Notes under the pieces: model-generated
Seen by the model: the letters and a program-made list of their open reading frames with translations, nothing else
What the model was told of the DNA's origin: nothing
Database searches by the model: none
Made by a program: the position numbers and the translations under genes
Shown: positions 54,485-64,000 of the stretch, piece after piece
Layout of the letters: every line of letters starts with the position of its first letter
Numbering within the stretch: the first letter of the stretch is position 1
Assembly: GCF_000236785.1 (NCBI RefSeq)
Contig: NZ_AGUF01000034.1
Span: forward strand, 1-64,000
DNA: 64,000 nt
Direction: 5' to 3'
Source: Achromobacter arsenitoxydans SY8
Lineage (GTDB): Bacteria > Pseudomonadota > Gammaproteobacteria > Burkholderiales > Burkholderiaceae_B

Positions 54485-55500
54485 TGTTCTAGTTTCTTCT
54501 TGGAGGTGGGCAGACCTCGCAGCATGCGGCGGTCTCGAGACAACCAATGGCGCAAACGCAGCGGTAAACGCTCCGCGCGCGAGCCCAGGTAATGTCCCAT
54601 TGATCGCATCAGATTATGCACGGGGGTATTCAGCGTCAGGCCGAAGTGCGACCGCCACATACCGCTTTCGCGTGCGTAACGCCAATCATTGCGTGTCTGT
54701 GCCAGCCACGACAGAATCATGTGCTTGAAGTTTGGCGTCAGCACATATCCGAATAGTCTGTACAACGCATAGGACTCGTCGAAGCTGCGTTGCAGCTTCT
54801 CGATATTCTCGAAGTCGTGCGAGTGATACACAACCCCGTCATGGGCGTATGCCTTCTTCCAGCCCGCCTTCAGGGCTTCTTCCGCCCAGATTTGATCTTC
54901 AGCGAAATCCACATCCGGATAAGGCAGCTTCTCCCAGACGCTGCGGCGGATCAACGCGTTGTTGTCTGAGAAGAAATGCAAGCGTTGCCGCAGGCCGGGA
55001 TCGTTGTCGTATTGCGCGCGATCCTGAATCCAAACCACAGGCTCGACGGTGAAATTGATGAAATGCCGTTCCAGGTCGCGCTTGGTGTAGGGACTGGCAT
55101 CGGGATAAGCCAGATGGCGGCCGAACACGCCCGCAATCTGAGAATCGGCCTCGGCCGCCTCAACCATTGATTTCAGCCAGTTTTCATCGGCCGGCAGGGC
55201 GTCGTGCGTAATCAGGACGGCATATTCGCCCCGGGTGAGCGATACGCCCAGGTTGCGGGTTTTGCCGTGGCCGAATTCTGTCGGTGCGATTTCATGGAGG
55301 CGGACGCGGGGGTCCGCGAAGGATCGGACGAATTCGACGGTCCCATCCTTCGATCCCGAGTCGACAACCAGCACGTCAAATGGAAAATCCGTCTTCTGCG
55401 CACACACCATCGGCAGGACGCGGCGGAAAATCTGGCCCGGGTTCTTGGTCGGGATAACTACCGAAGCCTTTACGGCATTTGTCGAATTCAAGGAGTCCAT
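54481..55500 (-). CDS. GT2 family glycosyltransferase (rhamnosyltransferase-like)
   Basis: A 339-residue GT-A enzyme. ASVVIPTKNPGQIFRRVLPM opens the nucleotide-binding fold; VLVVDSGSKDGTVEFVRSF and ITHDALPADENWL include the DXD-equivalent region. FFSDNNALIRRSVWEKLPYP and FAEDQIWAEEALK match rhamnosyltransferases of the RfbF/WbbL type. It is in the cytoplasm at the inner membrane, coupled to the GT4 gene by a 4-bp overlap and 10 bp after rmlC, so transfer of L-rhamnose is the natural expectation. Confidence 0.86.
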   Translation of the reverse strand: MDSLNSTNAVKASVVIPTKNPGQIFRRVLPMVCAQKTDFPFDVLVVDSGSKDGTVEFVRSFADPRVRLHEIAPTEFGHGKTRNLGVSLTRGEYAVLITHDALPADENWLKSMVEAAEADSQIAGVFGRHLAYPDASPYTKRDLERHFINFTVEPVVWIQDRAQYDNDPGLRQRLHFFSDNNALIRRSVWEKLPYPDVDFAEDQIWAEEALKAGWKKAYAHDGVVYHSHDFENIEKLQRSFDESYALYRLFGYVLTPNFKHMILSWLAQTRNDWRYARESGMWRSHFGLTLNTPVHNLMRSMGHYLGSRAERLPLRLRHWLSRDRRMLRGLPTSKKKLEQ

Positions 55501-55510
55501 TCGGCCTCTG

Positions 55511-56056
55511 TCAAGGGTAGACGCTCGATTCCGCCAACGACTTGCCCTGGGCGTCTTTGGCTGACAATTTGGGATCGACCTCCAGTTGCCAGTCGATCGC
55601 TAGCGCGGGGTCATTCCAGATAATGCAGCGCTCATGTTCGGGAGCGTAATAGTCGGTGGTCTTGTACAGAAATTCCGCGGTGTCGCTGAGCACCACGAAG
55701 CCGTGTCCGAATCCTGGGGGCACCCACAGTTGATGCTTGTTCTCGGCGCTGAGCTCAGCCCCTACCCATTTGCCGAAGGTAGGAGAGGATTTCCGCAGAT
55801 CCACCGCAACGTCGAACACCTTGCCCTGGGTGACGCGGACCAACTTGCCCTGAGCCTGTTGGATCTGGTAATGGATGCCGCGCAGCACGCCGCGCACGGA
55901 TTTGGAGTGGTTGTCCTGGACGAACTCAACTTCGCGCCCGATCGCTTGGGTGAATACCCGATGATTGAAGCTCTCGAAGAAGAAACCCCGATCGTCGCCG
56001 AAAACTTTGGGTTCGAAAAGAACTACGTCGGGAATGGCTAACGGAGTGGCCTTCAT
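55511..56056 (-). CDS. rmlC: dTDP-4-dehydrorhamnose 3,5-epimerase
   Basis: A 181-residue cupin enzyme, third step of dTDP-L-rhamnose synthesis. Motifs DDRGFFFESFNHRVF, VRGVLRGIHYQ with the catalytic His, GKVFDVAVDLRKSSPTFGKW and VPPGFGHGF are all present. ATG 56056 overlaps the rmlA stop (ATGA), which fixes the start; the frame upstream to 56155 reads through rmlA. Confidence 0.95.
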   Translation of the reverse strand: MKATPLAIPDVVLFEPKVFGDDRGFFFESFNHRVFTQAIGREVEFVQDNHSKSVRGVLRGIHYQIQQAQGKLVRVTQGKVFDVAVDLRKSSPTFGKWVGAELSAENKHQLWVPPGFGHGFVVLSDTAEFLYKTTDYYAPEHERCIIWNDPALAIDWQLEVDPKLSAKDAQGKSLAESSVYP

Positions 56057-56937
56057 CAATACACCTTCTCGGTCAGCAGGCGTTGCAGATATTTGCCGTA
56101 GTTGTTCTTGGACAGCGGTGCGGCAAGCGCCTGGAGTTGATCGCCGGAAATCCACTGCTGGCGATAGGCGATTTCTTCGGGGCAGGCGACCTTCAGGCCC
56201 TGGCGGTTTTCCAGCGTGGAGATGAACTGGCTGGCTTCAAGCAGGGACTCATGCGTGCCGGTATCCAGCCACGCGTAGCCGCGGCCCATGATCTCGACAG
56301 AGAGGCTGCCTTGTTCGAGGTAAGCCCGATTCACGTCGGTTATCTCGAGCTCTCCGCGCGGCGACGGCTTGATTTGCTTGGCGATATCGACGACCTGTTG
56401 GTCATAGAAGTACAAACCGGTCACAGCGTAATTCGATTTGGGCGCCTTCGGCTTTTCTTCCAGCGACAGCACTTTACCGTCGGCGTCGAATTCCGCCACC
56501 CCATAACGTTCCGGATCGTGCACGTGATACGCAAAAACGCTGGCGCCCGCGGTGCGTTTGTTGGCGTTGCCCAGCAGGCTGGCGAAGTCGTGGCCGTAAT
56601 AGATGTTGTCGCCCAGCACCAGCGCCGACGGCGAGTTGCCCAGGAACGACTCTCCGATAATGAAAGCTTGCGCCAAGCCATCCGGGGACGGCTGAACAGC
56701 ATATTGCAGGTTAAGTCCCCACTGTTCGCCAGTGCCCAGCAATTGTTGAAATCGCGGGGTGTCCTGCGGCGTCGAAATAATCAGGATGTCCTGAATGCCA
56801 GCCAGCATCAGGGTGCTGAGCGGGTAGTAGATCATCGGCTTGTCGTAGACCGGCAGCAGTTGCTTGCTGATCGCCAACGTTGCCGGATGCAGCCGGGTGC
56901 CGGAGCCTCCGGCGAGAATAATGCCTTTGCGTTTCAT
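56056..56937 (-). CDS. rmlA: Glucose-1-phosphate thymidylyltransferase
   Basis: A 293-residue enzyme for the first step of dTDP-L-rhamnose synthesis. It has the nucleotidyltransferase signature [16 protein letters not shown], then [31 protein letters not shown] and [15 protein letters not shown]. Length is standard. It overlaps rmlD upstream (ATGC/stop region) by 4 bp and rmlC downstream, forming a tight rmlD-rmlA-rmlC group. Confidence 0.96.
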   Translation of the reverse strand: MKRKGIILAGGSGTRLHPATLAISKQLLPVYDKPMIYYPLSTLMLAGIQDILIISTPQDTPRFQQLLGTGEQWGLNLQYAVQPSPDGLAQAFIIGESFLGNSPSALVLGDNIYYGHDFASLLGNANKRTAGASVFAYHVHDPERYGVAEFDADGKVLSLEEKPKAPKSNYAVTGLYFYDQQVVDIAKQIKPSPRGELEITDVNRAYLEQGSLSVEIMGRGYAWLDTGTHESLLEASQFISTLENRQGLKVACPEEIAYRQQWISGDQLQALAAPLSKNNYGKYLQRLLTEKVY

Positions 56938-57830
56938 GCGGAATGCTCCAGTGTGGTCAGTTGGTCCACGGTGCGGTTCACGTGGACAGTCCAATCGGGA
57001 AACTGCAGCTGCAGCGCGGTGCTGAGCGAGGAAGTGTCCAGGCGCGAATTCTTGGGACGGGGCGCGGGCAGGGGATACGCGTCCGTGGGTATCGGCTGGA
57101 TACGCTCCACGGCCGCTTTGAGCGCCACGCCGTTCGCGCTGGCGCGGTTCACGATGTGACAGGCGAGGCCATGCCAGGTGGTGTGGCCTGCGGCAGTCAG
57201 GTGATAGATGCCGCTCTTGCACAGACCCTGGCGATGGCCGGCAATGGCCAGCGCCGTCACGTCGGCGATCAGTTCTGCCGACGTGGGGGCGCCATGCTGG
57301 TCGGCGACAATATTCAGCGTCTCGCGTTCCTTGGCCAGGCGCAGGATGGTCTTGACGAAATTGCCGCCGTGCGCGGAGAACACCCAGCTCGTGCGGAAGA
57401 TCAGGAAGCGGCAACCGCTGGCCACGATGGCCTCTTCGCCCTGGCGCTTCGAAGAGCCGTAAACGCTCAGGGGATTGGTTGCGTCGGCGGGTTCGTAAGG
57501 CGAGGTCTTGGAGCCGTCGAAAACGTAGTCGGTCGAGTAATGCACCAGCAGCGCATCCCGCGCCTTGGCATATTCGGCGATTACTGCAACCGCGTCCGCG
57601 TTGACGGCCTGCGCCGCCTCCCGATTGGTTTCCGCTTTGTCGACCGCCGTGTAGGCGGCGGCGTTCACGATAATGTCGGGCGAATATGATTTCAATACGG
57701 CGGACAAGGTCTCGGGCTTTTCGAGGTCGGCCGTGGCGCGATCCAGCGCCACCAGATCGCCTAGCGGCAGCAAGGTGCGCTGCAATTCGTTGCCGACCTG
57801 GCCGTTCTTGCCCAAAAGAAGGATTTTCAT
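56934..57830 (-). CDS. rmlD: dTDP-4-dehydrorhamnose reductase
   Basis: A 298-residue SDR for the last step of dTDP-L-rhamnose synthesis. It shows [43 protein letters not shown] and [12 protein letters not shown] with the Tyr-Lys pair, all diagnostic of RmlD. It follows a GT2 gene by 8 bp and overlaps rmlA by 4 bp. Confidence 0.96.
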   Translation of the reverse strand: MKILLLGKNGQVGNELQRTLLPLGDLVALDRATADLEKPETLSAVLKSYSPDIIVNAAAYTAVDKAETNREAAQAVNADAVAVIAEYAKARDALLVHYSTDYVFDGSKTSPYEPADATNPLSVYGSSKRQGEEAIVASGCRFLIFRTSWVFSAHGGNFVKTILRLAKERETLNIVADQHGAPTSAELIADVTALAIAGHRQGLCKSGIYHLTAAGHTTWHGLACHIVNRASANGVALKAAVERIQPIPTDAYPLPAPRPKNSRLDTSSLSTALQLQFPDWTVHVNRTVDQLTTLEHSA

Positions 57831-57838
57831 AAAGGCCT

Positions 57839-58762
57839 TTATATTCGATTGAATATCGCTGCGACCAACAAGCCGAGATTGCCCAATCGAGTCTGTCGAT
57901 AAATTCCGGAACGCCAGATTCCGAGGACGCGAGGAATCAAACTACGCTGTCGAGCTGCCGTGAAGCGATTGAAAATGGACAGACTTTCTGCAGACAAGCT
58001 GGAAAGCACCGGTTGCATCGCGACAATGTGCTGATCCGTCCATAACTTCAGGTGACCTTGGAACAGCTTGTTGATCCGATGCAGGCGTGCGCGCATGCCC
58101 GCATTGGCTCCGATCAGGTTTTCAGAGTGTTGCCGATAGAGCAGGGACGGCGCCGGGTCGTAAAACACTTTGCCGCCGCAGGCGCTGACCACGATATAGA
58201 CCCACCAGTCGTGCGCGACTACCTTCACGTTGGCGCCCGCGGTTCTCAATAAGTCGCGCGCGGCATTGTTGAAAACCATGGTATTGCCTCCTGCGACGTT
58301 TTGCACCAAGGCGTTGCCGAACGATGGGGGGCGCGTGAACAGCGGCGAGTAACCCAGTCCATTGCCGCTTTCGTCGACCAGTTCCGTACGTGTGCAATAT
58401 AGCGCTGGAACGTCCTGGGGCACCGTCTTCAACCATCGCACGGCGCGCTCCAGCTTGTCCGCATGCCAGATATCATCCTGGTCGGACATCGCGTAGTAAT
58501 CCGCCGCGACTTCGTCGCAGCAGATAAGCGACATGAAATTGGCGGCAAAGCCCTTGCGCGGCCCGGCCCGCACAAACAAGCGATCTGGACCCCAATTCTG
58601 TCGATAGGATCTCAGGATCTCATGCGTGGCGTCTTTGGAACCGTCGTCCGAAACGCAGACGCTCCATGCCGCATGGGTTTGCGCTGCGAAGGAATCAAGC
58701 TGTTCCGGAAGATACTGGGCGCCTTGATAGGTGCAGAGAAGGATGGCAACGTTGTGCCTCAT
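57839..58762 (-). CDS. GT2 family glycosyltransferase between rmlB and rmlD
   Basis: A 307-residue GT-A enzyme with [20 protein letters not shown], the nucleotide-sugar motif [15 protein letters not shown] and the metal-binding [23 protein letters not shown] matches rhamnosyltransferase-like GT2 proteins. ATG 58762 begins at the conserved fold; the upstream frame to 58888 is nonconserved. It sits inside the rml operon, splitting rmlB from rmlDAC, so its donor is plausibly dTDP-L-rhamnose. Confidence 0.85.
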   Translation of the reverse strand: MRHNVAILLCTYQGAQYLPEQLDSFAAQTHAAWSVCVSDDGSKDATHEILRSYRQNWGPDRLFVRAGPRKGFAANFMSLICCDEVAADYYAMSDQDDIWHADKLERAVRWLKTVPQDVPALYCTRTELVDESGNGLGYSPLFTRPPSFGNALVQNVAGGNTMVFNNAARDLLRTAGANVKVVAHDWWVYIVVSACGGKVFYDPAPSLLYRQHSENLIGANAGMRARLHRINKLFQGHLKLWTDQHIVAMQPVLSSLSAESLSIFNRFTAARQRSLIPRVLGIWRSGIYRQTRLGNLGLLVAAIFNRI

Positions 58763-58901
58763 CGTGCCGTCCGCGAAAAAGCTCGGTTGCAGAAAAAAGC
58801 GGTTGCTCGATGCTCTGCTAGTGGGCACCGCTGATGCATTGGAGAAGCAATCATGATCGCGGAAGGCAGCGCTCCGGCTGGAGCGCATGCCTTTCGGCCG
58901 T

Positions 58902-59963
58902 TCAGGCGTCGTACTGGGTGTTGACCCAGTCGCGATAAGCGCCGCTGGTGATATTGGCTACCCAGGCCTGATTGGCCAGGTACCATTGCACGGTTTTTCG
59001 GATACCCGATTCGAAGGTCTCGGCGGGCTTCCAGCCCAACTCGCGCTCCAGGCGCGAGGCGTCGATGGCGTAGCGCTGGTCGTGACCGGGCCGGTCTTTG
59101 ACGAAAGTTATTTGATTCTTGTAGGGCTGGCCATCTGCCCTAGGGCTTAGTTCGTCCAGCAGCGTGCACAGGGTATGGACGACGTCGAGGTTGGCTTTTT
59201 CGTTCCAGCCTCCCACGTTGTAGGTCTCTCCCAGTTTGCCGTCGGCCAGCACGCGGCGGATCGCCGCGCAGTGGTCCTTCACGTACAGCCAATCGCGGAT
59301 CTGCTGGCCATCGCCGTAGATCGGCAACGGTTTGCCGGCCAACGCATTGTGGATAACCAGGGGGATCAGTTTTTCCGGGAAATGGTAAGGACCGTAATTG
59401 TTCGAACAATTGGTCGTCAGTACGGGCAGGCCGTAAGTATGGTGATACGCGCGAACCAGGTGGTCGCTGGCCGCCTTGCTGGCGGAATACGGGCTGTTGG
59501 GCTCGTAGCGGTTGGTCTCGCTGAACGCGGGATCATCCTTTTTCAGCGATCCGTAGACTTCGTCGGTCGAAACATGCAGGAAGCGGAAGGCGGCGCGTTC
59601 GTCGTCGGGCAGGCCATTCCAGTACGCCCGCACAGCTTCCAGAAGGTGGAAGGTGCCGACGATGTTGGTCTGGATGAATTCACCGGGACCGTGAATCGAG
59701 CGGTCTACGTGCGATTCAGCCGCAAAGTTCAGCACGGCGCGCGGCTTGTGCTTGGCCAGCAGTTCGGCCACCAGTTTGGTGTCGCCGATGTCGCCTTGCA
59801 CGAGTTGATGGTGGGGATTGCCCGCCAGGGACGCCAGGTTCTCGGGATTGCCAGCGTAGGTGAGCTTGTCAAGCGTGATGACCGGTTCGTCGCTTGTGCC
59901 GAACCAATCGAGTACGAAATTCGAGCCAATGAACCCGGCGCCGCCGGTGACAATAATACTCAT
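58902..59963 (-). CDS. rmlB: dTDP-glucose 4,6-dehydratase
   Basis: A 353-residue extended SDR, second step of dTDP-L-rhamnose synthesis. It has [45 protein letters not shown] and [20 protein letters not shown] with catalytic Tyr-Lys. It is the first gene of the minus-strand half. The 168 bp upstream are AT-richer than average and probably hold the promoter (a CATAAT lies there without a clear -35). Confidence 0.96.
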   Translation of the reverse strand: MSIIVTGGAGFIGSNFVLDWFGTSDEPVITLDKLTYAGNPENLASLAGNPHHQLVQGDIGDTKLVAELLAKHKPRAVLNFAAESHVDRSIHGPGEFIQTNIVGTFHLLEAVRAYWNGLPDDERAAFRFLHVSTDEVYGSLKKDDPAFSETNRYEPNSPYSASKAASDHLVRAYHHTYGLPVLTTNCSNNYGPYHFPEKLIPLVIHNALAGKPLPIYGDGQQIRDWLYVKDHCAAIRRVLADGKLGETYNVGGWNEKANLDVVHTLCTLLDELSPRADGQPYKNQITFVKDRPGHDQRYAIDASRLERELGWKPAETFESGIRKTVQWYLANQAWVANITSGAYRDWVNTQYDA

Positions 59964-60131
59964 TCTTTATTGGATCCTTGAGCTGTGAGCAGGGTGCGCA
60001 AACCCGCTTGATAACCCGCAATTATGCCGCAACTGCGCTCAGGCGACCTAATAAATGAAACAGAGTGTGGGTCTTGATATTGGGTATGCCAATCTTGGAG
60101 GCCGGACAGAACTTGCAATTCCTCTCACGGG

Positions 60132-60692
60132 TTACGTGGCCTTACGGGCATTCGGACTGCTCCAGAATATGTCCCCGACGCCCAAGGCCTTATTCAGATA
60201 ACGCGCCAGCACAAACATCAGATCCGACAGCCGGTTCAAATACTGCCGGACGGGCGCATTGACGTTGTCCACCCCCGCCAACGCCACCACTGCCCGCTCC
60301 GCACGCCGGCACACTGTGCGCGCCATGTGCGCCACGGCCGCCGCCCGCGAGCCGCCGGGCAGGATGAACTCCCGCAGGGGCGGCAGCGCCGCGTTGTAGT
60401 GGGCCAGGCGAGCGTCCAGCTGGGCGACCTGCTCTTCCTTGACCGCGACATGTCCCGGGATGCAGAGTTCGGCGCCCATGTCGAACAGGTCGTGCTGGAT
60501 GGCGAGCAGATCAGCCGCGACATCTTCGGGCAGAGGCTCGGTCAGCAGCAGGCCGATGACGCTGTTCAATTCGTCCACGTCGCCCAGGGCGGCGACCCGG
60601 GGCGCATCCTTGGGCAGGCGCGATCCGTCCCCAAGACCTGTGGTGCCATCGTCTCCCGTGCGGGTGGCAATAACGGATAAGCGGTTGGCCAT
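60132..60692 (-). CDS. Cob(I)alamin adenosyltransferase, PduO type
   Basis: A 186-residue ATP:corrinoid adenosyltransferase that makes adenosylcobalamin. The N-terminus has TRTGDDGTTGLGDGSRLPKD, the family's ATP-binding motif, and the C-terminal half has RRAERAVVAL and YLNRLSDLMFVLARYLN with the conserved Asn-Arg-Leu-Ser-Asp. ATG 60692 begins just before the motif. It marks the return to core-genome DNA after the glycan locus. No other cobalamin genes or riboswitch are seen nearby. Confidence 0.92.
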   Translation of the reverse strand: MANRLSVIATRTGDDGTTGLGDGSRLPKDAPRVAALGDVDELNSVIGLLLTEPLPEDVAADLLAIQHDLFDMGAELCIPGHVAVKEEQVAQLDARLAHYNAALPPLREFILPGGSRAAAVAHMARTVCRRAERAVVALAGVDNVNAPVRQYLNRLSDLMFVLARYLNKALGVGDIFWSSPNARKAT

Positions 60693-60896
60693 GGAAGTCC
60701 TGGTTCGGTGAGCAGAGGTAAGGGGGATGCGTCCGGCGGTAAGCGTGGGGACGGCTGGGGCGGCATTCGCAATCAACGGTCAGAATTGTTGCGTACTGCG
60801 GCCGGAACTGTTGCATTCGCGCAGTATCCTAGCACTGTAGGATGCGGACTGGGCTCAGGCTCGGGTCCGGCTTCCGCTGGATATGGAGGTTACGCA

Positions 60897-61202
60897 ATGG
60901 CTTTTTCCCGCAAGTACGCTGTACCCATGGCCGTCGCCACCGCGATGGCTGTCGTGTCGCTCGCCACGCCGCTGGCTTTTGCCCAGCAAGCCGATGCCAC
61001 CGGAGAAGTGCGCCGCGTGGATCCCGCCGCAGGCAAGGTCACGATCAAGCATGACGCGATCAAGGCGCTGGACCTGCCTGCGATGTCGTTGGTGTACCAG
61101 GCGGATCCCGCGCTTCTGGCCAATATCAAGGCGGGGGACAAGGTGCGTTTTACCGCCTCCCGTCAGGACGGCAAGTACGTGGTGACCGCGATCACGAAGT
61201 AA
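60897..61202 (+). CDS. CusF-like periplasmic copper-binding domain protein
   Basis: A 101-residue secreted protein. The first 30 residues form a Sec signal peptide (AVPMAVATAMAVVSLATPLAFA, cleavage after AFA). The mature part is one CusF/CopK-type small beta-barrel (EVRRVDPAAGKVTIKHDAI; DLPAMSLVY; AGDKVRFTAS). Of the E. coli CusF ligands His, Trp, Met, Met, only the His and the first Met are clearly retained, with Leu at the Trp and second Met positions. ATG 60897 follows GGAGGT at 6 bp. No cusCBA genes are nearby, so the role is uncertain. Confidence 0.8.
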   Translation: MAFSRKYAVPMAVATAMAVVSLATPLAFAQQADATGEVRRVDPAAGKVTIKHDAIKALDLPAMSLVYQADPALLANIKAGDKVRFTASRQDGKYVVTAITK

Positions 61203-61280
61203 CTGCGGGACTCAGAGGGAGAGTCCACTGCGCGCGTGGGCTGGCCGGCCGGCGGGTCCATTTCGGCTCTTGAAAGGATA

Positions 61281-61318
61281 AAAAATCCCCGCCGCAATCA
61301 CTTGCGGCGGGGATTTTT
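61281..61318. terminator. Bidirectional intrinsic terminator between cusF-like gene and hslU
   Basis: A perfect 17-bp stem (AAAAATCCCCGCCGCAA / TTGCGGCGGGGATTTTT) with loop TCAC. A-run and T-run on both sides make it work in either direction, serving the plus-strand CusF-like gene and the minus-strand hslVU operon. Confidence 0.92.
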
Positions 61319-61340
61319 GCTTTGGTCCCGGGGCGACGAC

Positions 61341-62675
<1,335 letters not shown>

Positions 62676-62745
62676 GAGGGCGGATCCTTGAAGCTAGGGC
62701 GGGCTGGGAGGGCGCCGCGGCGCAGGCTGCGCCGCGCGGCAGGCG

Positions 62746-63285
62746 TCAGTCGCCCAGCGTTTCGATGACGTGATTCTGGTTGGTGTAGATGCACAGGTCG
62801 CCGGCGATTTCCAGCGACTGCTTGACGATGGTTTCGGGCGGCAGTTCGGTGTTGCGCAGCAGGGCCAGGGCGGCGGACTGGGCGTAAGCGCCGCCCGAGC
62901 CGATGGCCGCCAGGCCGTGTTCGGGTTCGAGCACATCGCCGTTGCCGGTGAGCACCAGGGTGTGTTCGGCGTCGGCCACGATCAGCATGGCTTCCAGGCG
63001 GCGCAGGACGCGGTCGGTGCGCCAGTCGCGCGTCAGTTCGACGGCCGCGCGCATCAGGTTGCCCTGGTGCTTTTCGAGCTTGGCTTCGAAGCGTTCCTGC
63101 AGCGTGAATGCGTCGGCGGTGGCGCCGGCGAAACCGGCCAGGATCTTGTCGTGGTACAGCCGGCGGATCTTGCGGGCCGTGCCCTTGATGACGATGTTGC
63201 CCAGGGTGACCTGGCCATCGCCGCCGAGTGCGACGCGGTTGCCGCGGCGCACACACACGATGGTGGTGGCGTGAAATTGTTCCAT
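62746..63285 (-). CDS. hslV: HslV, peptidase subunit of the HslVU protease
   Basis: A 179-residue Ntn-hydrolase, the dodecameric peptidase of the bacterial proteasome-like complex. The N-terminus is [20 protein letters not shown], and processing after Ala6 would expose the catalytic Thr of [18 protein letters not shown] follows. The short propeptide is normal. The RBS AAGGAAGGAA lies before ATG 63285. Confidence 0.97.
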   Translation of the reverse strand: MEQFHATTIVCVRRGNRVALGGDGQVTLGNIVIKGTARKIRRLYHDKILAGFAGATADAFTLQERFEAKLEKHQGNLMRAAVELTRDWRTDRVLRRLEAMLIVADAEHTLVLTGNGDVLEPEHGLAAIGSGGAYAQSAALALLRNTELPPETIVKQSLEIAGDLCIYTNQNHVIETLGD

Positions 63286-63310
63286 GCGTTCCTTCCTTTG
63301 AAAGGATTAG

Positions 63311-63336
63311 CTGGGGGCGGTTGCGCTGAAATCAAG
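63311..63336 (-). promoter_or_regulatory. Sigma32-like heat-shock promoter of hslVU
   Basis: Read on the minus strand, CTTGAT (63336-63331), 14 bp and CCCCAG (63316-63311), matching the sigma32 pattern CTTGAA-N13-15-CCCCAT at five of six bases on each side. It sits 26 bp before the hslV start, the expected place, so heat-shock control is likely. Confidence 0.65.
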
Positions 63337-63404
63337 GTCGGCGTTTCTAGGCGCCTGCACCCGGGGCGGCCTACGCGGCGGGTTTACGCCTTGTGGACGA
63401 TAAA

Positions 63405-63435
63405 AAAGGCCATGCCGGGGAGCGGCATGGCCTTT
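63405..63435 (-). terminator. Intrinsic terminator after dksA
   Basis: A perfect 13-bp stem (AAAGGCCATGCCG / CGGCATGGCCTTT) with a 5-base loop; on the minus strand it continues to six T residues. It lies 27 bp after the dksA stop and separates dksA from hslVU. Confidence 0.9.
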
Positions 63436-63461
63436 CAGGGATGGCGGTAAAGCGGGACGGA

Positions 63462-63926
63462 TCAGTCGCCGTAGAGCTTCTGGCGCATTTCGCGGCGTTC
63501 CTGGGCTTCGAGCGACAGGGTGGCCGTGGGACGGGCCAGCAGGCGCGGGATGCCGATGGGCTCGCCGGTTTCTTCACACCAGCCGTATTCGCCGCTGTCG
63601 ATGCGGGCGATGGACTGCTGCACCTTCTTGAGCAGCTTGCGCTCGCGGTCGCGGGTGCGCAGTTCCAGGGCGTGCTCTTCCTCGATGGTGGCGCGGTCGG
63701 CGGGATCGGGCACGAATTGCGTCTCGCGCAGGTGCTCGGTGGTTTCGCCGGCGTTGGCCAGGATGTCCTGTTCGAGTTGTTTGAGCCGTTCCTTGAAGAA
63801 CGCCAGTTGGCGTTCGTTCATGTAGTCGGACTCGGGCATGGCCAGCAATTCCTTTTCGCTGGGCAGATCAATCGCCGTATCGCTCGTCGACTTGCTTGAT
63901 TTTTTGGTTGCTGCCTTGGTAGCCAT
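63462..63926 (-). CDS. dksA: RNA polymerase-binding transcription factor DksA (zinc-finger-deficient)
   Basis: A 154-residue DksA/TraR family protein that binds the RNA polymerase secondary channel and modulates rRNA and stress promoters with ppGpp. The coiled coil is about 45-105, its tip with acidic residues near DPADRATIEEE. The C-terminal zinc-finger region reads YGWCEETGEPIGIPRLLARP and ATLSLEAQERRE: only one of the four cysteines remains. This single-Cys type is known from other proteobacteria (for example alphaproteobacterial DksA). ATG 63926 follows GGAG. An intrinsic terminator follows the gene. Confidence 0.93.
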   Translation of the reverse strand: MATKAATKKSSKSTSDTAIDLPSEKELLAMPESDYMNERQLAFFKERLKQLEQDILANAGETTEHLRETQFVPDPADRATIEEEHALELRTRDRERKLLKKVQQSIARIDSGEYGWCEETGEPIGIPRLLARPTATLSLEAQERREMRQKLYGD

Positions 63927-64000
63927 GTAAACACTCCACTATGAATCGATCCTGGCGCGGGCGTCCATTCCCGGTCCGTGTTACTTGTTGCCTACGCTAT

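Noticed and set aside
60693-60896. Cobalamin riboswitch upstream of the adenosyltransferase gene
   Set aside because: No B12-box-like sequence or matching helices were seen; the region only shows an imperfect direct repeat around GAATTGTTGC and GAACTGTTGC.

Overview
The window is GC-rich, densely coded chromosomal DNA from a betaproteobacterium. The gene content (a type III pantothenate kinase of the Baf type next to birA, waaC-waaA, hslV-hslU, and dacC-dat-ybeD-lipB-lipA) fits the family Alcaligenaceae, most likely Achromobacter or Bordetella. This placement comes from gene content and recognisable protein families, not from a database search. I see no tRNA, rRNA, insertion sequence or CRISPR array.

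Layout. Positions 1-9.5 kb carry housekeeping and accessory genes: a DUF502 membrane protein, aspS, an EEP-family hydrolase overlapping a cardiolipin synthase, two transporters (EamA and MFS), a membrane-anchored CoxG-like protein and pgi. Positions 9.7-13.5 kb hold envelope glycan genes: a WecA/MraY-type glycosyl-phosphate transferase, waaC and waaA. They are followed by a minus-strand group of birA, coaX and a 55-residue membrane protein. Positions 15.3-18.8 kb are a four-gene Mla/MCE-type lipid transport operon. Positions 18.9-25.7 kb carry a hydrolase and the lipoate/peptidoglycan cluster dacC, dat, ybeD, lipB, a Sel1-repeat gene, a LacI-like sensor gene and lipA.

Positions 26-60 kb are a large cell-surface polysaccharide locus in two converging halves. 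The plus-strand half (26.1-41.0 kb) is visibly less GC-rich than its flanks. It starts behind a good sigma70-type promoter and encodes what reads as a complete polyprenyl-phosphate-D-arabinofuranose pathway: a HAD-UbiA fusion (DPPR synthase plus phosphatase), DprE1-like and DprE2-like epimerase subunits and a GtrA protein. These are followed by a methyltransferase, an epimerase/oxidoreductase pair and large multi-membrane GT-C-like proteins. One of those is fused to an acyltransferase. The minus-strand half (60.0-41.1 kb) encodes dTDP-L-rhamnose synthesis (rmlB, rmlD, rmlA, rmlC), several glycosyltransferases, an NAD-dependent epimerase, an ABC-2 polysaccharide exporter (Wzm/Wzt), a rhamnan-synthesis F protein and two unusual modular proteins. 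The modular proteins have pyruvyl-transferase-like heads and coiled coils, and one is 1512 residues with an exact 33-bp tandem repeat. A GT39-like membrane protein ends this half. A C-terminal module with a GW...RPDV...GF pattern recurs in four membrane proteins from both halves, which ties the halves together.

Positions 60.1-64 kb return to the core genome: a cobalamin adenosyltransferase, a CusF-like periplasmic protein, hslU, hslV (behind a sigma32-like promoter) and a DksA lacking most zinc ligands.

My working model is an ABC-exported rhamnose-containing glycan decorated in the periplasm by GT-C enzymes using polyprenyl-phosphate-arabinose. The pathway genes are well supported; the decoration step is inference.
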